NCBI GenBank assembly: GCA_028564925.1
Contig: CM053029.1
Coordinates: forward strand, 292,290,832 to 292,354,831
Direction of reading: 5' to 3'
Origin: Lithobates sylvaticus
Lineage: Eukaryota; Chordata; Amphibia; Anura; Ranidae
Length of the DNA stretch: 64,000 nucleotides
The stretch's first letter is position 1, and each line of letters begins with the position of its first letter. Position numbers and translations under genes: made by a program. Positions 47,663 through 59,400 of this stretch are shown here, in pieces. The notes below the pieces were generated by a model that saw only the letters and a list, made by a program, of their open reading frames with translations, searched no databases and had not been told where the DNA came from.

Positions 47663-48301
47663 TCACCCTTGATGGCACCTCCACACCCGCAGGGCCGCCT
47701 GAATACCCTCCTGCAGACCCAATGACCAGAGGTCAATGCCCACATCTGTAAGATGCACTCCATCCCGCCTCAAGTACATCCCTACATTTACTTCCAACTC
47801 CCGGTGGCGAACCACTAGGCCACCTTGCCATGCTATGAACCGTCCCACCACTTTATTGACCCGGATTCTGGCTTTATTAATCCTAAACACCGACCTGGCC
47901 ATGCGCCAGTTGGTCCTGGCTACCATATCCGACCAAATCAGAATGGTGCCCGGAAAAGTGGCCCGGAGGAACATAATGTCCGCCTTGATATCAGCTATCA
48001 AGTCCCTCACGGTCCTTACACCCAAGTCATTGCCGCCTGCATGAATGACCAACACTTCAGGTGGTCTATCTAGCCAGGCGTATCTCTCAACCTCCGGGAC
48101 CACCCTGCCCCACATCATACCAGGCCTACCTAACCACCTGATAACTGCATCCCTCCTGGATATGCCCAGCTGTCTCCCACCTGGTCTCACGTCCCCCCTC
48201 CTGGCACCCCAGCACACGTAAGAATGGCCGAGGATCCATACAAGGAGTTGTCGCCCTGCATCTGTAACAACAAGAACAACGTTACACGCACCACAACCCA
48301 T
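47663..48301 (-). CDS. SGNH-hydrolase-like protein of a DIRS/Ngaro-type element
   Basis: The 212-residue frame begins at an ATG. Motifs in SGNH order are visible: GHS at 25-27 (block I, nucleophile region), GGND at 89-92 (block III, oxyanion Asn), WSDM at 123-126, and DGVHL at 180-184 (block V, Asp/His pair). The block-I residue context is GHSY, as in the element-encoded branch. This fold hydrolyses esters of lipids or sugars; what it does for the element is unknown. A 512-bp direct repeat follows it. It is a retrotransposon accessory gene rather than a host gene. The frame is open, but the element around it is a fossil. Confidence 0.7.
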   Translation of the reverse strand: MGCGACNVVLVVTDAGRQLLVWILGHSYVCWGARRGDVRPGGRQLGISRRDAVIRWLGRPGMMWGRVVPEVERYAWLDRPPEVLVIHAGGNDLGVRTVRDLIADIKADIMFLRATFPGTILIWSDMVARTNWRMARSVFRINKARIRVNKVVGRFIAWQGGLVVRHRELEVNVGMYLRRDGVHLTDVGIDLWSLGLQEGIQAALRVWRCHQG

Positions 48302-48960
48302 ACTACATCCACCTTATGCAGTACCCCTACATACCCACCAATCCTACTATTGGCACTTTAATTAAAACCACAACCAAACTTTTTTTTTTTTTTTTTTTTT
48401 TTTATATTATTCACACACCAACTGTGGCCGAACATAACTGCGGAATCGCTGAGATTCAGTACTTTTCCCTTAAGAGGCATGGCAAATTTTTTTAAATGTT
48501 TTCCCATTTCCATATCCCTGGCCACCCAATTTTTTTCCGCTCTTGCTGTCGTCACAACTTTTTGAAAAATTAAGAAATAAAAAAAGGAGAAGCCGCAGAC
48601 ATGTGCTCGTCGTACCGCAGCCACGCCGTTCCACCGTACACCCGATAAGCCTTTTTTCACAATCACTCCCGCCAAAATGGCAAACGCCTGGAGCCAATTG
48701 GCGAAAGTCCTCGGAATGAGCCTATACCTCCTTTTTTCCTCATCATCCTTTTTGCTACTATCCGGTTTTACCCTTTTAAACATTTTTTGCCGCCACCCCT
48801 CCCCCGACTGTTACACCAGCCCCCACTTCACCGACTTCCATACTCACCCCTCCTGCTGGAGCATCCCTCCTCTCACATACTGTCACCAGTGCAGTACAGA
48901 GTCATCATATAACTAATGTGGTTGTGAGCATGGACACTGACTGGTGACAGTATGTTAAAA

Positions 48961-48961
48961 A

Positions 48962-49000
<39 letters not shown>

Positions 49001-49012
49001 CACACACATACA
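48961..49012. repeat. A-tract and TA/CA microsatellite
   Basis: An A run is followed by (TA)n and CACACATA up to the Tc1 left end. Confidence 0.9.
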
Positions 49013-49254
49013 CAGTATCTCACAAAAGTGAGTATACCCCTCACATTTTTGTAAATATTGTATTATATCATTTCATGTGACAACACTGAAGAAATTACAC
49101 TTTGCTACAATGTAAAGTAGTGAGTGTACAGCTTGTATAACAGTGTAAATTTGCTATGCCCCAATATAACTCAACACAGCCATTAATCTCTAAACCGCTG
49201 GCAACAAAAGTGAGTACAGCCCTAAATGAAAATGTCCGAACTGGGCCCAAAATG

Positions 49255-50600
49255 TCAATATTTTTTGTGGCCACCATTATTTCCCATCACTGTCTTAACC
49301 CTTTTGGGCATTGAGTTCACCAGAGCATCATAGGTTGCCACTGGAGTCCTCTTCCACTCCTCCATGATGACATCACGGAGCTGGTGGATGTTAGAGACCT
49401 TGCGCTCCTCCACCTTCAGTTTGAGGATGCCCCACAGATGCTCAATAGGTATCACGAGTACTCACCCGGGCCGAGATGCTGAGAGCTGCTCCCCTTGCGA
49501 CTAAGTGCACAATGCCCCTGGAGTGGGTACAGTAGGCACTGAGCACAAAGATGCACGGGTTGCCATCAGGTGGGTTGCAGGTGGTGTGCAGTAGAGCTGG
49601 AGACCATGTGTAGATGAAGCTGCACTGGAAGTAGACACCTGGCAGGGCCAACACGAGGAAGAGGCTGAAGAGGCTGTGGGCAAGCCGGGTCATACACTGG
49701 GAGGCAGTCCAAGGGTGCATATGTCAAACACAAAGGTAGAGGCAGTAGAAAGTCCAGGAAGCAGGCCGAGGGTCAAACACAGGTAATCAAGCAGAAGGAT
49801 ATCCAAGAGGCTAGCCAAGGGGTCAAACACTGGTAAGTAGCAGAAGAATGTCCAGGAGGCAGGCCGAGGGTCAAATACAGGTAATCAAGCAGAAGGATAT
49901 CCAAGAGGCAAGCCAAGGGGTCAAACACTGGTAAGGAGCAGAGGAATGTCCAGGAGGCAGGCCGAGGGTCAAACACAGGTGATCAAGCAGAAGGATATCC
50001 AAGAAGCAAGCCAAGGGGTCAAACACTGGAGAGAGGCAGCGGTGGTCAGAAGAGGTCCGGGTCAAGCCAAGGCAGGCACAAGGAACAGGATACAGGATAC
50101 AGGAACAGAAAGCCAGGCACTCAGGAAACTGAGACAACAAACCAGCAATTTCAGAAGGGAAAGAGAAGGCCTTTTATAGGCCAGATAAGTGGTCAGGTGG
50201 GGTACCTAGGCGCGCGCATGCGCACACGCTTCCTGTCAGGATCGCGCATGGACGTGCGCCGCGCTGAGTGGTAAAGAACACATACCCGAGGGCCGCGCAT
50301 GCGCACCCGCTATCCCGCATACCTGTGTGCGCTGCTGTGCCGTTCTATCCCGCATGCGCACCCTAGGAAGCCGGCGCTGAAGCGCGATATTTCTCTGACA
50401 ATAGGGTTTTGGTCTGGAGACATGCTTTGCCAGTCCATCACCTTTACCCTCAGCTTCTTTAGCAAGTGGTCATCTTGGAGGTGTGTTTGGGGTTGTCATC
50501 ATGTTAGAATACTGCCCTGCGACCAAGTCTTTAAAGGGAGGGGATCATGCTCTGCTTCAGTATGTCACAGTACATGTTGGCATTCATGGTTCCCTCAATG
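49255..50600 (-). pseudogene. Tc1 transposase remnant, leftward, split by an insertion
   Basis: On the minus strand the fragment 49255-49443 encodes HLWGILKLKVEERKVSNIHQ and then MEEWKRTPVATYDALVNSMPKRV, the C-terminal segment after the catalytic Glu. The continuation at 50405-50600 carries the preceding region (SKHVSR-type strings around the second catalytic Asp and a NANMYC segment). Several small lesions are present beside the insertion. Confidence 0.7.
49449..50399 (-). mobile_element. LTR-like insertion with a 98-bp tandem repeat (fossil)
   Basis: It is flanked by AATAG at 49444-49448 and 50400-50404, a 5-bp target duplication (CAATAG, 6 bp, also fits). Without it the Tc1 sequence rejoins. 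Inside, three tandem units of exactly 98 bp begin with GGCCGAGGGTCAAA at 49764, 49862 and 49960. The right end is CpG-rich (CGCGCGCATGCGCAC). It is probably a solo LTR or short LTR-type element. Confidence 0.55.
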
Positions 50601-50848
50601 AACTGTAGCTCCCATAGTCATGGCAAACTGATCCATGCGGTGATCCTGCTCATCCAATCTGGACAGTCTGCAACACAGGTTGTACCAGAGCAGCCACAGT
50701 GGGAGATTCCAGGTGAGCCGTGCGACTCAGGAGCATTTGTAACGGCATGGCAAACTGATCCATGCAGTGATCCTGCTCATCCAATCTGGAAAAAATATTA
50801 CCAACAAGTGGATTGACTGCATCTTCTGATTTCAGGGCCTTTGCCTAC

Positions 50849-51265
50849 TGTCAGAAACCATGAATCAGACTGAGACAGAAGTACAGTTAAATCTCACTTG
50901 TTTAATAATAATACAAAAAGCTAAACAGAGTAAACATAGTAAAAACATAGCCAGAGTTCAGGAACCAGAATGGATAGTCAGACAAGCCAAAACTTCTGGG
51001 AGCCAGAGATGAGCGTAGTAGAACAGCAAGCAGGATCTGGAACCAGAAGGAATGTCAGCCAAGCAAGTCTTTAACAGGAATACAGGAGAGCATCTCCATA
51101 GATGTGACGAAGGCAGAGATCATCTGGACTGGACGGCTTAAGTAGGCAGGACTAACGAGCAGGATATCATCAACAGGTGAGTCACTGTGGAGAGATAGGA
51201 GCTGGCAATTAGCCGACAGCTGAGCAGCCAGCGTTGAGAAGGAAGGTCTGAGCCCAGCCCTGTCA
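50849..51265 (-). mobile_element. LTR-like insertion, about 417 bp (fossil)
   Basis: It is bounded by TGTCAGAAACC and CCCTGTCA. On the minus strand it contains TTATTATTAAAC-type AT-rich sequence near one end. It lies at the junction between the two opposed Tc1 halves. No coding part is present. Confidence 0.4.
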
Positions 51266-51849
51266 ATGGATTACTGGTCCTGTGGTCTGACGAGACCAAG
51301 ATAAACTTATTTGGTTCAGATGGTCTCAAGCGTATGTGGGGGCAACCAGGTGAGAAGTACAAAGACAAGTGTGTCTTGCCTACTGTCAAGTATAGTGGTG
51401 GGAGTGTCATGGTCTGGGGCTGCATGAGTGCTGCCGGCACTGGGGAGCTACTGTTCATTGAGGGAACTATGAATGCCAACATGTACTGTGACATACTGAA
51501 GCAGAGCATGATCCCCTCCTTTCAGAGACTGGGCCGCAGGGCAGTATTCCAACATGATAACAACCCCAAACACGCCTCCAAGACGACTATTCCCTTGCTA
51601 AAGAAGCTGAGGGTAAAGGTGATGGACTGGCCAAGCATGTCTCCAGACCTAAACCTTATGGAGCATCTGTGGATCATCTTCAAATGGAAGGTGGAGGAGC
51701 GCAAGGTCTCTAACATCCACCAGCTCCGTGATGTCACCATGGAGGAGTGGAAGAGGACTCCAGTGGAAACATGTGAAGCTCTGGTGAACTCCATGCCCAA
51801 GAGGGTTAAGGCAGTGCTGGAAAATAATGGCGGCCACACAAAATATTAA
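51266..51849 (+). pseudogene. Tc1 transposase, C-terminal two-thirds, rightward
   Basis: The frame carries LWSDETKINLFG (first catalytic Asp) near 51285, FQHDNNPKH (second Asp) and SPDLNLMEHLW (Glu). The spacing between the second Asp and Glu is 34 residues, the DD34E of Tc1. It ends NNGGHTKY. The N-terminal helix-turn-helix region is missing because an LTR-like insertion and a junction precede it. From 51334 the frame is open for 171 codons. Confidence 0.85.
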
Positions 51850-52098
51850 CACTTTGGGCCCAATTTGGACATTTTCACTTAGGGGTGTACTCACTTTTGC
51901 TGCCGGTGGTTTAGACATTAATGGCTGTGTGTTGAGTTATTTTGAGGGGACAACAAATTTACACTGTTTTACAAGCTGTACACTCACTACTTTACATTGT
52001 AGCAAAGTGTAATTTCTTTAGTGGTGTCACATGGAAAGATATAATTAAATACTTACAAAAATGTGAGGGGTGTACTCACTTTTGTGAGATACTGTATA

Positions 52099-53651
52099 CA
52101 GTGGGGAGAAAAAGTATGTGATACTCTGACAATTTTGCAGGTTTTCCTACTTACAAAGAATGTAGAGGTCTGTAATTTTTATCATAGGTACTATTCAACT
52201 GTGAGAGACAGAATCTAAAACAAAAATCCCGAAAAGATCACATTGTATGATTTTTTTAAATAAATTTGCATTTTATTGCATGACATAAGTATTTGACCAC
52301 CTACCAACCAGTAAGAATTCTGTCTCTCACAGACCTGTTATTTTTTCTTTAAGAAGCCCTCCTGTTCTCCACTCATTACCTGTATTAACTGCACCTCTTT
52401 GAACTCGTTACCTGTATAAAAGACACCTGTCCACACACACAATCTAAGAGACACCAACCTCTCCACAATGGCCAAAAACAGAGAGCTGTGTAAGGACAGG
52501 AATAAATTGTAGACCTGCACAAGGCTGGGATGGGCTACAGGACAATAGGCAAGCAGCTTGGTGAGAAGGCAACAACTGTTGGCGCAATTATTAGAAAATG
52601 AAAGAAGTTCAAGTTGACGGTCAATTTTCCTCGGTCTGGGGCTCCATGCAAGATCTCACCTCGTGGGGCATCAATGATCATAAGGAAGGTGAGGTATCAG
52701 CCCAGAACTACACGGCAGGACCTGGTTAATGACCTGAAGAGAGCTGGGACCACAGTCTCAAAGAAAACCATTAATACACACTGCGCCATCATGGATTAAA
52801 ATCCTGCAGCGCACGCAAGGTCCCCCTGCTCAAGCCAGCACATGTCCTGGCCCGTCTGAAGTTTGCCAATGACCATTTGGATGATCCAGAGGAGGAATGG
52901 GAGACGGTCATGTGGTCTGATGAGACAAAAATAGAGCTTTTTGGTCTAAACTCCACTCGCCGTGTTTGGAGGAAGAAGAAGGATGAGTACAACCCTAAGA
53001 ACACTATCCCAACTGTGAAGCATGGAGGTGTAAACATCATTCTTTGGGGCTGCTTTTCTGCAAAGGGGACAGGACGACTGCACTGTATTGAGGGGAGGAT
53101 GGATGGGGCCATGTATCACGAGATCTTGGCCAACAACCTCCTTCCCTCAGTAAGAGAATTGAAGATGGGTGGTGACTGGGTCTTCCAGCATGACAATGAC
53201 CCGAAACACACAGCCAGGGCAACTAAGGAGTGGCTCCGTAAGAAGCATCTCAAGGTCCTGGAGTGGCCTAGCCAGTCTCCAGACCTGAACCCAATAGAAA
53301 ATCTTTGGAGGGAGCTGAAAGTCTGTATTGCCCAGCGACAGTCCCGAAACCTGAAGGATTTTGAGAAGGTCTGTATGGAGGAGTGGGCCAAAATCCCTGC
53401 TGCAGTAAGTGCAAACCTGGTCAAGAATTACAGGAAATGTATGATCTCTGTAATTGCAAACAAAGGTTTCTGTACCAAATATTAAGTTCTGCTTTTCTGA
53501 TGTATAAAATACTTATATCATGCAATAAAATGCAAATTCCTTCTCTCACTTTCGAAAGGTACCTATGATAAAAATTATAGACCTCTACATGCTTTGTAAG
53601 TAGGAACACCTACAAAATCAGCAGTGTATCAAATACTTGTTCTCCCCACTG
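52099..53651 (+). mobile_element. Tc1-type element 2, near full length
   Basis: The inverted ends CAGTGGGGAGAAAAAGTAT and CAGTGGGGAGAACAAGTAT (right end on the minus strand) are flanked by TA at 52097-52098 and 53652-53653. The left TA is directly adjacent to the TA at the right end of Tc1 element 1, so this copy landed at or next to that site. The length of 1553 bp is usual for a Tc1 element. Its family differs from element 1. Confidence 0.9.
52468..53485 (+). pseudogene. Tc1 transposase pseudogene (element 2)
   Basis: The start ATG at 52468 gives MAKNRELCKD, a typical Tc1 opening. The DNA-binding part is broken: a stop follows the first 15 codons or so, and the readable pieces change frame, for example [17 protein letters not shown] with [18 protein letters not shown] at 52614-52790, then a shift before 52801. 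From 52877 a 202-codon frame is intact through the catalytic core: WSDETK (Asp15), FQHDND (Asp106), [11 protein letters not shown] (Glu141), spacing DD34E, ending NKGFCTKY. At least three lesions are seen, so no active enzyme is expected. Confidence 0.9.
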
Positions 53652-53653
53652 TA

Positions 53654-56493
53654 TATATAAAATTTACATATTTTTTTAAATATTCTTTTTCTTTTTTATT
53701 GTACTCTTTTTTTTTTTTTACATACAGTGATCAGAGCCATACAGTGTTACTTCTAGGGAGGTGATCATGATTTTCTTTTTTTTTTTTTTTCTGAATGAAA
53801 ACTATTCATTCAGTGTTTACTATTATGATTAGATGTGATAGGCCACAGCTATATACATAGTACAGATGGGCTGTGAAAACAATGATTAAGCACATGATAC
53901 TGTGTGAAACATGTCTGCCTTGATGCCTTAATGCCTTGATTGTGGTTTTTCCTGTGGTGTGTCACTTGGATGGATCAATAAAAGGACTCATATTCATCAT
54001 CTTGGAGTGCAGCCGTTTCTTTCTTTTTGCATTGGCCCTGTCTGTACCATGACTAATCACAGAGCTCATCACAATAGTACACAATGAATGGGATGAAATA
54101 AAGCTATTCATTGTCTACAAATATCATGTAATCTGCTGTGACTGGCAACAGCAATCACATGGTACCGGCAGCGAGGCACTACAGTGATCTGTCATTGGCC
54201 GTGTCCAGGGGACACAGCAGATGATAGATCAAGCCGGAGCGTGATCCTGGGAGTATGTCCCTGATAATAAGGCTCCCGTCTGGCTGTTATATTGCAATAG
54301 GCAGGGCGCAAAGGGAGTTAACTACCCAGAAAGAGCATTAGTCCTCTCTGGCCCAGACAATCATAAATACAATTGGCATAAATCTAGAAACATAGTAACA
54401 TAACAATTCAGGGGCCAGTAGTACAGGAAGGGGTGCAGCGGTCTCGACACTTTTTTATAACTGGTTTACTTCATCATGAGACCATATGGAGACCCCTATA
54501 TGCCACTTGTGGCTAGTGCTGCAACCAATGGGATAATATAAACAGCCCAGACAACAATGTAAAAAAGTGAAAAGAACTTGAAACTAGTGGTGAAGTGGTA
54601 GAATTTTCTCTGGACGGCCCTTTGAGTCATGCGTTAAGTCCAGAAAGATCCAGATAAATGGAGCATAATGGCCCGAAAATAGAGGCACCCTACTGGAAGA
54701 GATACCAAAAGCAGGCCCAACTACTATGAATAATAAAGCTGCTTGGCCTCACCAATCCTGCGTTTCAGCTGTAGACACCAACAGCGCAGGGGCCCCTCAT
54801 GGATCGGTGGCTTGACTCTGGCGAACCCGTTCTGTATGATGGTAGATGCAGATGTAGGCCGGCAAACCCACACTGTGTGGCTGAAGATGCTGCTGCTCCA
54901 GCTGCACTGGAAGGTGATTGCCTGTGGACTCAGCATACTAACCTGGATGTCTGCTTCCTTCCCCAGCCTGGCTCCAAGGTCCCCTCTCTAAATGGCTCCT
55001 GGGCAAGAGGAGCTAACTGACCGAATTCCTTATTCCTCAGGATTCTGGGCGCAAAAGCCATGAACTTTCCGAGGCAATTACAGTAAAAACATCCACTCTC
55101 CTCTGTCTCTCAAACAGTTGGGATCTGTAGTTCTGAAGATATCTTCCAGAGTGCAGCAATCTCTCCCAGGGAATATACACCTCAAGGTCTATCTGGATTT
55201 GTAGTTCAGAAAGTCAATTCCTGCATTATAGAGATGCCATTTTGAACTACATTTCTCATGATCCCAAGCATAGGCCTGAACACACCCTAATCACCCTGTG
55301 CTACGCTATTCCCCCTGCTGCTTGGCGGCAGAGATAGGGACTGGGGAATCTTTGTCCTTAGTCTTTCTCTGTCTGAAAAGTAAGACATCAGGGGTTTAGA
55401 CCCCTGAAATTTCATCAAAGCCCCCCAATAGGGCTCCTAAGAAATTGTAAAAAAAATAATAATAAAAAATGGTTGTAAAAAAAATATTGTAAAAAATAGT
55501 AAAAAAATAAAATTGTAAAAAAAGTTAAATTAAAATTAAAAATAAAAATAAACTACTGACACCAATCTCTGCCCTACTGACACATCCACTGCTCTACTGA
55601 AACCAACCTCTGCCCTACTGACACTGTCCATTGCCCTAATGCTAAATAAATATATATGTACATACATACACACATGCATGTGTATTTGAGCTTTGGGGTG
55701 CACACCCTAACGCAATAGACTGTGGCACACCTATGATCCCAAGTGCTCTGCACTACAGCGCATGAAATTGCTTGTTGGCTAGCTCTCCTGCTCCCTGATT
55801 GGTCCTCTGCTGCCTAGAAGGGAGGGGTGAGCGAGGAGAGAAGTCTCACACAGAGCTGCAGCACAGCCAGCCTGACCATATGCAGGGGGAGAGGGAGGCA
55901 GAAAAATCATCAGCTACATGAAACAGACGGCAGTTGGTTACACATATGTTTTTATTTATTTTTTTCAAAAATGAGTCTTCAATGCATTAGATTGACTATA
56001 AGAGATGCATTATGTTTTACCCCTAAGTATTTTTATTTCCTATAAATTCAGTTTGTTATTGTTATACAGTAGATGTTTGCTATATATGATAAATTCCAGC
56101 TATGAAAAAATATACTGCTAATGAATATCCATATACTATTTCTAAGTGCAGATGCTCGACTTCCAGCCCCATACCTGAGATTTGCAATTAGTTTGTCAAA
56201 AACATATTAAAGGTGAAATGATGTATCCCAAGCTTTTGCTTGCCATGGAAATACAAGCACTTTAAATGAAAATGTGGATCATGTTCATACTGGTCTGATT
56301 TTAACTGATTTAATTCAACTGTATTTGGAGGAATTTAATTTTAAGTAGATGTCATATTGAAGTGGTATACTAGATTGCGACTTTCAGCTGTATAAACAAA
56401 GCCTTCTGTAATCACATTTTATGACATATGGAATGAATCCCAGGCAATCATTTGTTAATAAAACATGAATAAGCAATATAAATACCATACAAT
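53654..56493. other. No gene recognised; old repeats and AT-rich tracts
   Basis: The stretch contains T tracts (53705-53800), a GAAACATGT string at 53906 followed by AATAAA at 53977, and an A/T microsatellite at 55440-55555 with a short CTGCCCTACTGACAC tandem to about 55640. The run AACTACATTTCTCATGATCC near 55243 resembles the ACTACAnnTCCCA promoter motif. Short open frames at 54743-55020 are not supported. Confidence 0.4.
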
Positions 56494-59400
56494 TGTTATT
56501 TTCTTTGTCATACATCACAGGACAAAGAGCAACCATAATAATGACTATATGGGTTATACGCCACCTACTGGTGGATGGACACTGGCAGATAGTCAAACAG
56601 GAAGTTCTCCCCTATATAACCCCTCCTACACTGGAAGGATCTCTGTTTTTTCATTAGTGTCTGTAAGGTGGAATAATCACTGATGTAATACATGTGCTCT
56701 TGGAGCGTACTTGGAGGTCTGGACAGTTATATTTAGAGTCATGGACTTCATTCAAATCCATTCGAAAAATCTATCAGCCAAAATGGATGGTACCTGAGCC
56801 TCATTGGAAGGAGAGAATATTCCTCAAGGTTTTGCCTGTAAAGCAGCCTTATGGCGCTGGACCCTGCGTAATGGAGCACTGTGCAGTGTTTGTTCTGACC
56901 AAGGTGCTTTCCTGCAGGGTGCTATACAGGTCCAGGGGAGTGGACCCCCCATTAGGGGGACCCTGTCCCTGAAGGTCTTTTATGACAAAGCTTGCCGTGA
57001 TGGGTGAATTTTGGACTCCTGTTATGTTCAGAGTCCTGCAGCAGGAATGGTCTGCATTTTTGCAGCTTCTCTTTTAAAAAGAAAAGAGAGGGAACTGACT
57101 ATCTGTTCTCCCAGTGACCACTGGGGGCATTGTGCTGTTTAATCATGCTGTGTGTAGTCGTGTGGGCTGCTGTTTCTCCCCCAGCCACTAGAGGGCGCAG
57201 GCTCGCTCAATATGGCCTATTTTTATATAGGCAGGAAGTGCCATGAGGTTGACAGCTTCAGCAGGGCCTCTTGAGACATAACACAAGCCCATGGATACTA
57301 GTGGAGTGTGAGTACTTTCTATGGGAGAACTGTGTGGCCAGACAAGTCATGATTCTATACTGCTTACTTACTGCTTAATCTGGGGGGGGGGGGGGGGCTG
57401 TACAACTGGATACACCCCTAGCAGTGCACTTTAAAGTGTTGTCTCCAGAATACTGTGCATTTGGCACACAAATAGTAAGTTGAACCTGCCTGGTGCAGTT
57501 GAACAGATGCATACTTGAATAAGGCGGCCTTATAAGCTGAAATGCGTCAACTGAAATTTTTTCCACATTACTCTATCCGGGAAAGCCTCTGCAAGGTCAT
57601 ATATATCAACCACCAGGGCAGCAACAGGAGTCATGTGGCTCAGGAAGGTGAACCACATTCTGCCTGGAACAGCATATTCCAGGTATAGAATAGTGGCAAG
57701 AGGAACTCTGCAGGTGAATATACAAGTTCTACAACAAGTTGGAACAGGTTGTGTCGGGACGAGGGTGCCACTGGCAATAGGGATAGATGCACTGGTAACA
57801 CCTTAGGGAACATTTATCCCTTATTTGACGCTTCCCTCTGTTTCGACTTCTCCCACATCTTTTGCGAAGAATCCGGGAGGTGGTAACACTGATAATAGTG
57901 TTAGTCTAATTAACCCAGGAGAGCTTGGTACACGACATAGCGAGTCTTGCGGGGGTCCCTTCTTGAACACTCCCAGTCCAACGGGACCTAATGGTCTTGA
58001 GTCTTGTATCTCAGCACTGTTGAGCCCCTGGAAGCCAGCTTCGTGGGAAATTCAATTACAGGACTTGGAAATATATTTTTGTCTGGGGTGAAGCCAGGAA
58101 GTGGCACCCACAGAAATATGTTAGTGGGAGAATTTATTTTTCTTTCTCCAATCGGTAGAGGAAAGGAGATTAGCCTTAAAGAGGAGGTCCACCTGAATTT
58201 TTTTTTTTAAAAGTCAGCAGCTACAAATACTGCAGCTGCTGACTTTTAATAAATAGACACTTACCTGTTCCAGTGATGTCGGCAGAAGATGACGAGCGAT
58301 CGCTTGTCTCTCGGCTACCCCCGCCACCATCCTCTGTCAGGGAATCAGGAAGTGAAGCTTGCGGCTTCACTGCCTGGTTCTCTACTGCGCATGCGCAAGT
58401 CGTGCTGCGCGCCTTTATTGGTCCTGTTGTGTCCTGGGAACTGTGTGTTTCCCAAGACACAACGGGAACCCTCGGATATGGGCTGGCATCCTCCGATAGG
58501 GGCGGGGCAGCTAGTCCCGGAAGTGGGTGCAGATACCTGCATTATACAGTTATCTGCACCCCCCTCCCCCCCTGAAAGATGCCAATTGTGGCACCGGAGG
58601 GGGGGAGGAATCCAATAAGCGGAAGTTCCACTTTAGGGTGGAGTTCCGTTTTAAGTACCATTAAGGGTCAGGGTTTGTCCCTAGACATTTTTTTCCAGGG
58701 GCTGTTGTTTCTCACTCCTTAATTCATACTTCATACAGCGTGTAACGTAGACAGTCTTGCCTGTCAGGACATTCTTGTGTCCTTGGAACTTGAATTTGAT
58801 CTTGACTGTCCTTACAGAGGTCACTTTTTGAACCAATCGGGAGATTCTGTTAGTCTCTTATCTTGAAAGGTGGCTTCTTTGGTTGCCATCACTTGACATC
58901 AGAGTTGGCGGCTCTTTCATGTAAGGAGCCGTTTTTGGTCTCGCATCATGTTAAGGTGATGTTGCATCCTCATCCATTTTTTTGCCTCGAGTGGTGTCTA
59001 GTTTTCACAATGTCTTGCCTTCGTTTCTGAAACTCAATTAGATAGTTCTGGTGGTCAGAATTACTTGATTTTGTCCGTACAGGTCAGGAATCCTGGTTTG
59101 TGCTGCCAGTAGAGCCCAGGATGGACAGGAGGCATCCAAGTTAACTATTTTCATTTGGATTTGCCAGTTAATTATTCAAACCTGTGGCTTGAAAGTGCAA
59201 GGTCCCCCACCCCTATTTTTGGTAAAAATGCTCGCTACCAGGTGTGTGGGGGCACTTTGGGCCATCCGCCATCAGGTGTCAGTGGCTCAGGATGTAAGGC
59301 CATTACATGGTCTTTAGTTCATACATTCACAGAATTTTACCAGATATATATCACAGCCACGGAGTATACTGCTTTGGCCACAGCATGTTTTGGGGCGGCA

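Larger units (their letters stand above)
46173..48790 (-). mobile_element. DIRS/Ngaro-type retrotransposon fossil
   Basis: The segment joins two 512-bp direct repeats, an SGNH-hydrolase frame on the minus strand, and outer sequences at 46173-46300 and 48452-48790 that are related to each other (both have AGTACTTTTCCCTTAAGAGG and CACAACTTTTTGAAAAATTA), the left one being shorter. Repeated, interleaved ends together with an accessory SGNH-hydrolase frame are what I remember for vertebrate Ngaro-group tyrosine-recombinase retrotransposons. No recombinase or reverse transcriptase is visible, so the copy is broken and incomplete. Confidence 0.55.
49013..52094. mobile_element. Tc1-type element 1, head-to-head rearranged, with two insertions
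   Basis: The ends are long inverted repeats starting CAGTATCTCACAAAAGTGAG and continuing for over 200 bp; TA follows the right end at 52095-52096. Transposase-derived sequence runs leftward in the left half (49255-49443 and 50405-50600) and rightward in the right half (51266-51849). Both halves come from the C-terminal part of the gene, and the N-terminal DNA-binding part is absent. The left half is split by a 951-bp insertion, and a second insertion lies at 50849-51265. Confidence 0.8.
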
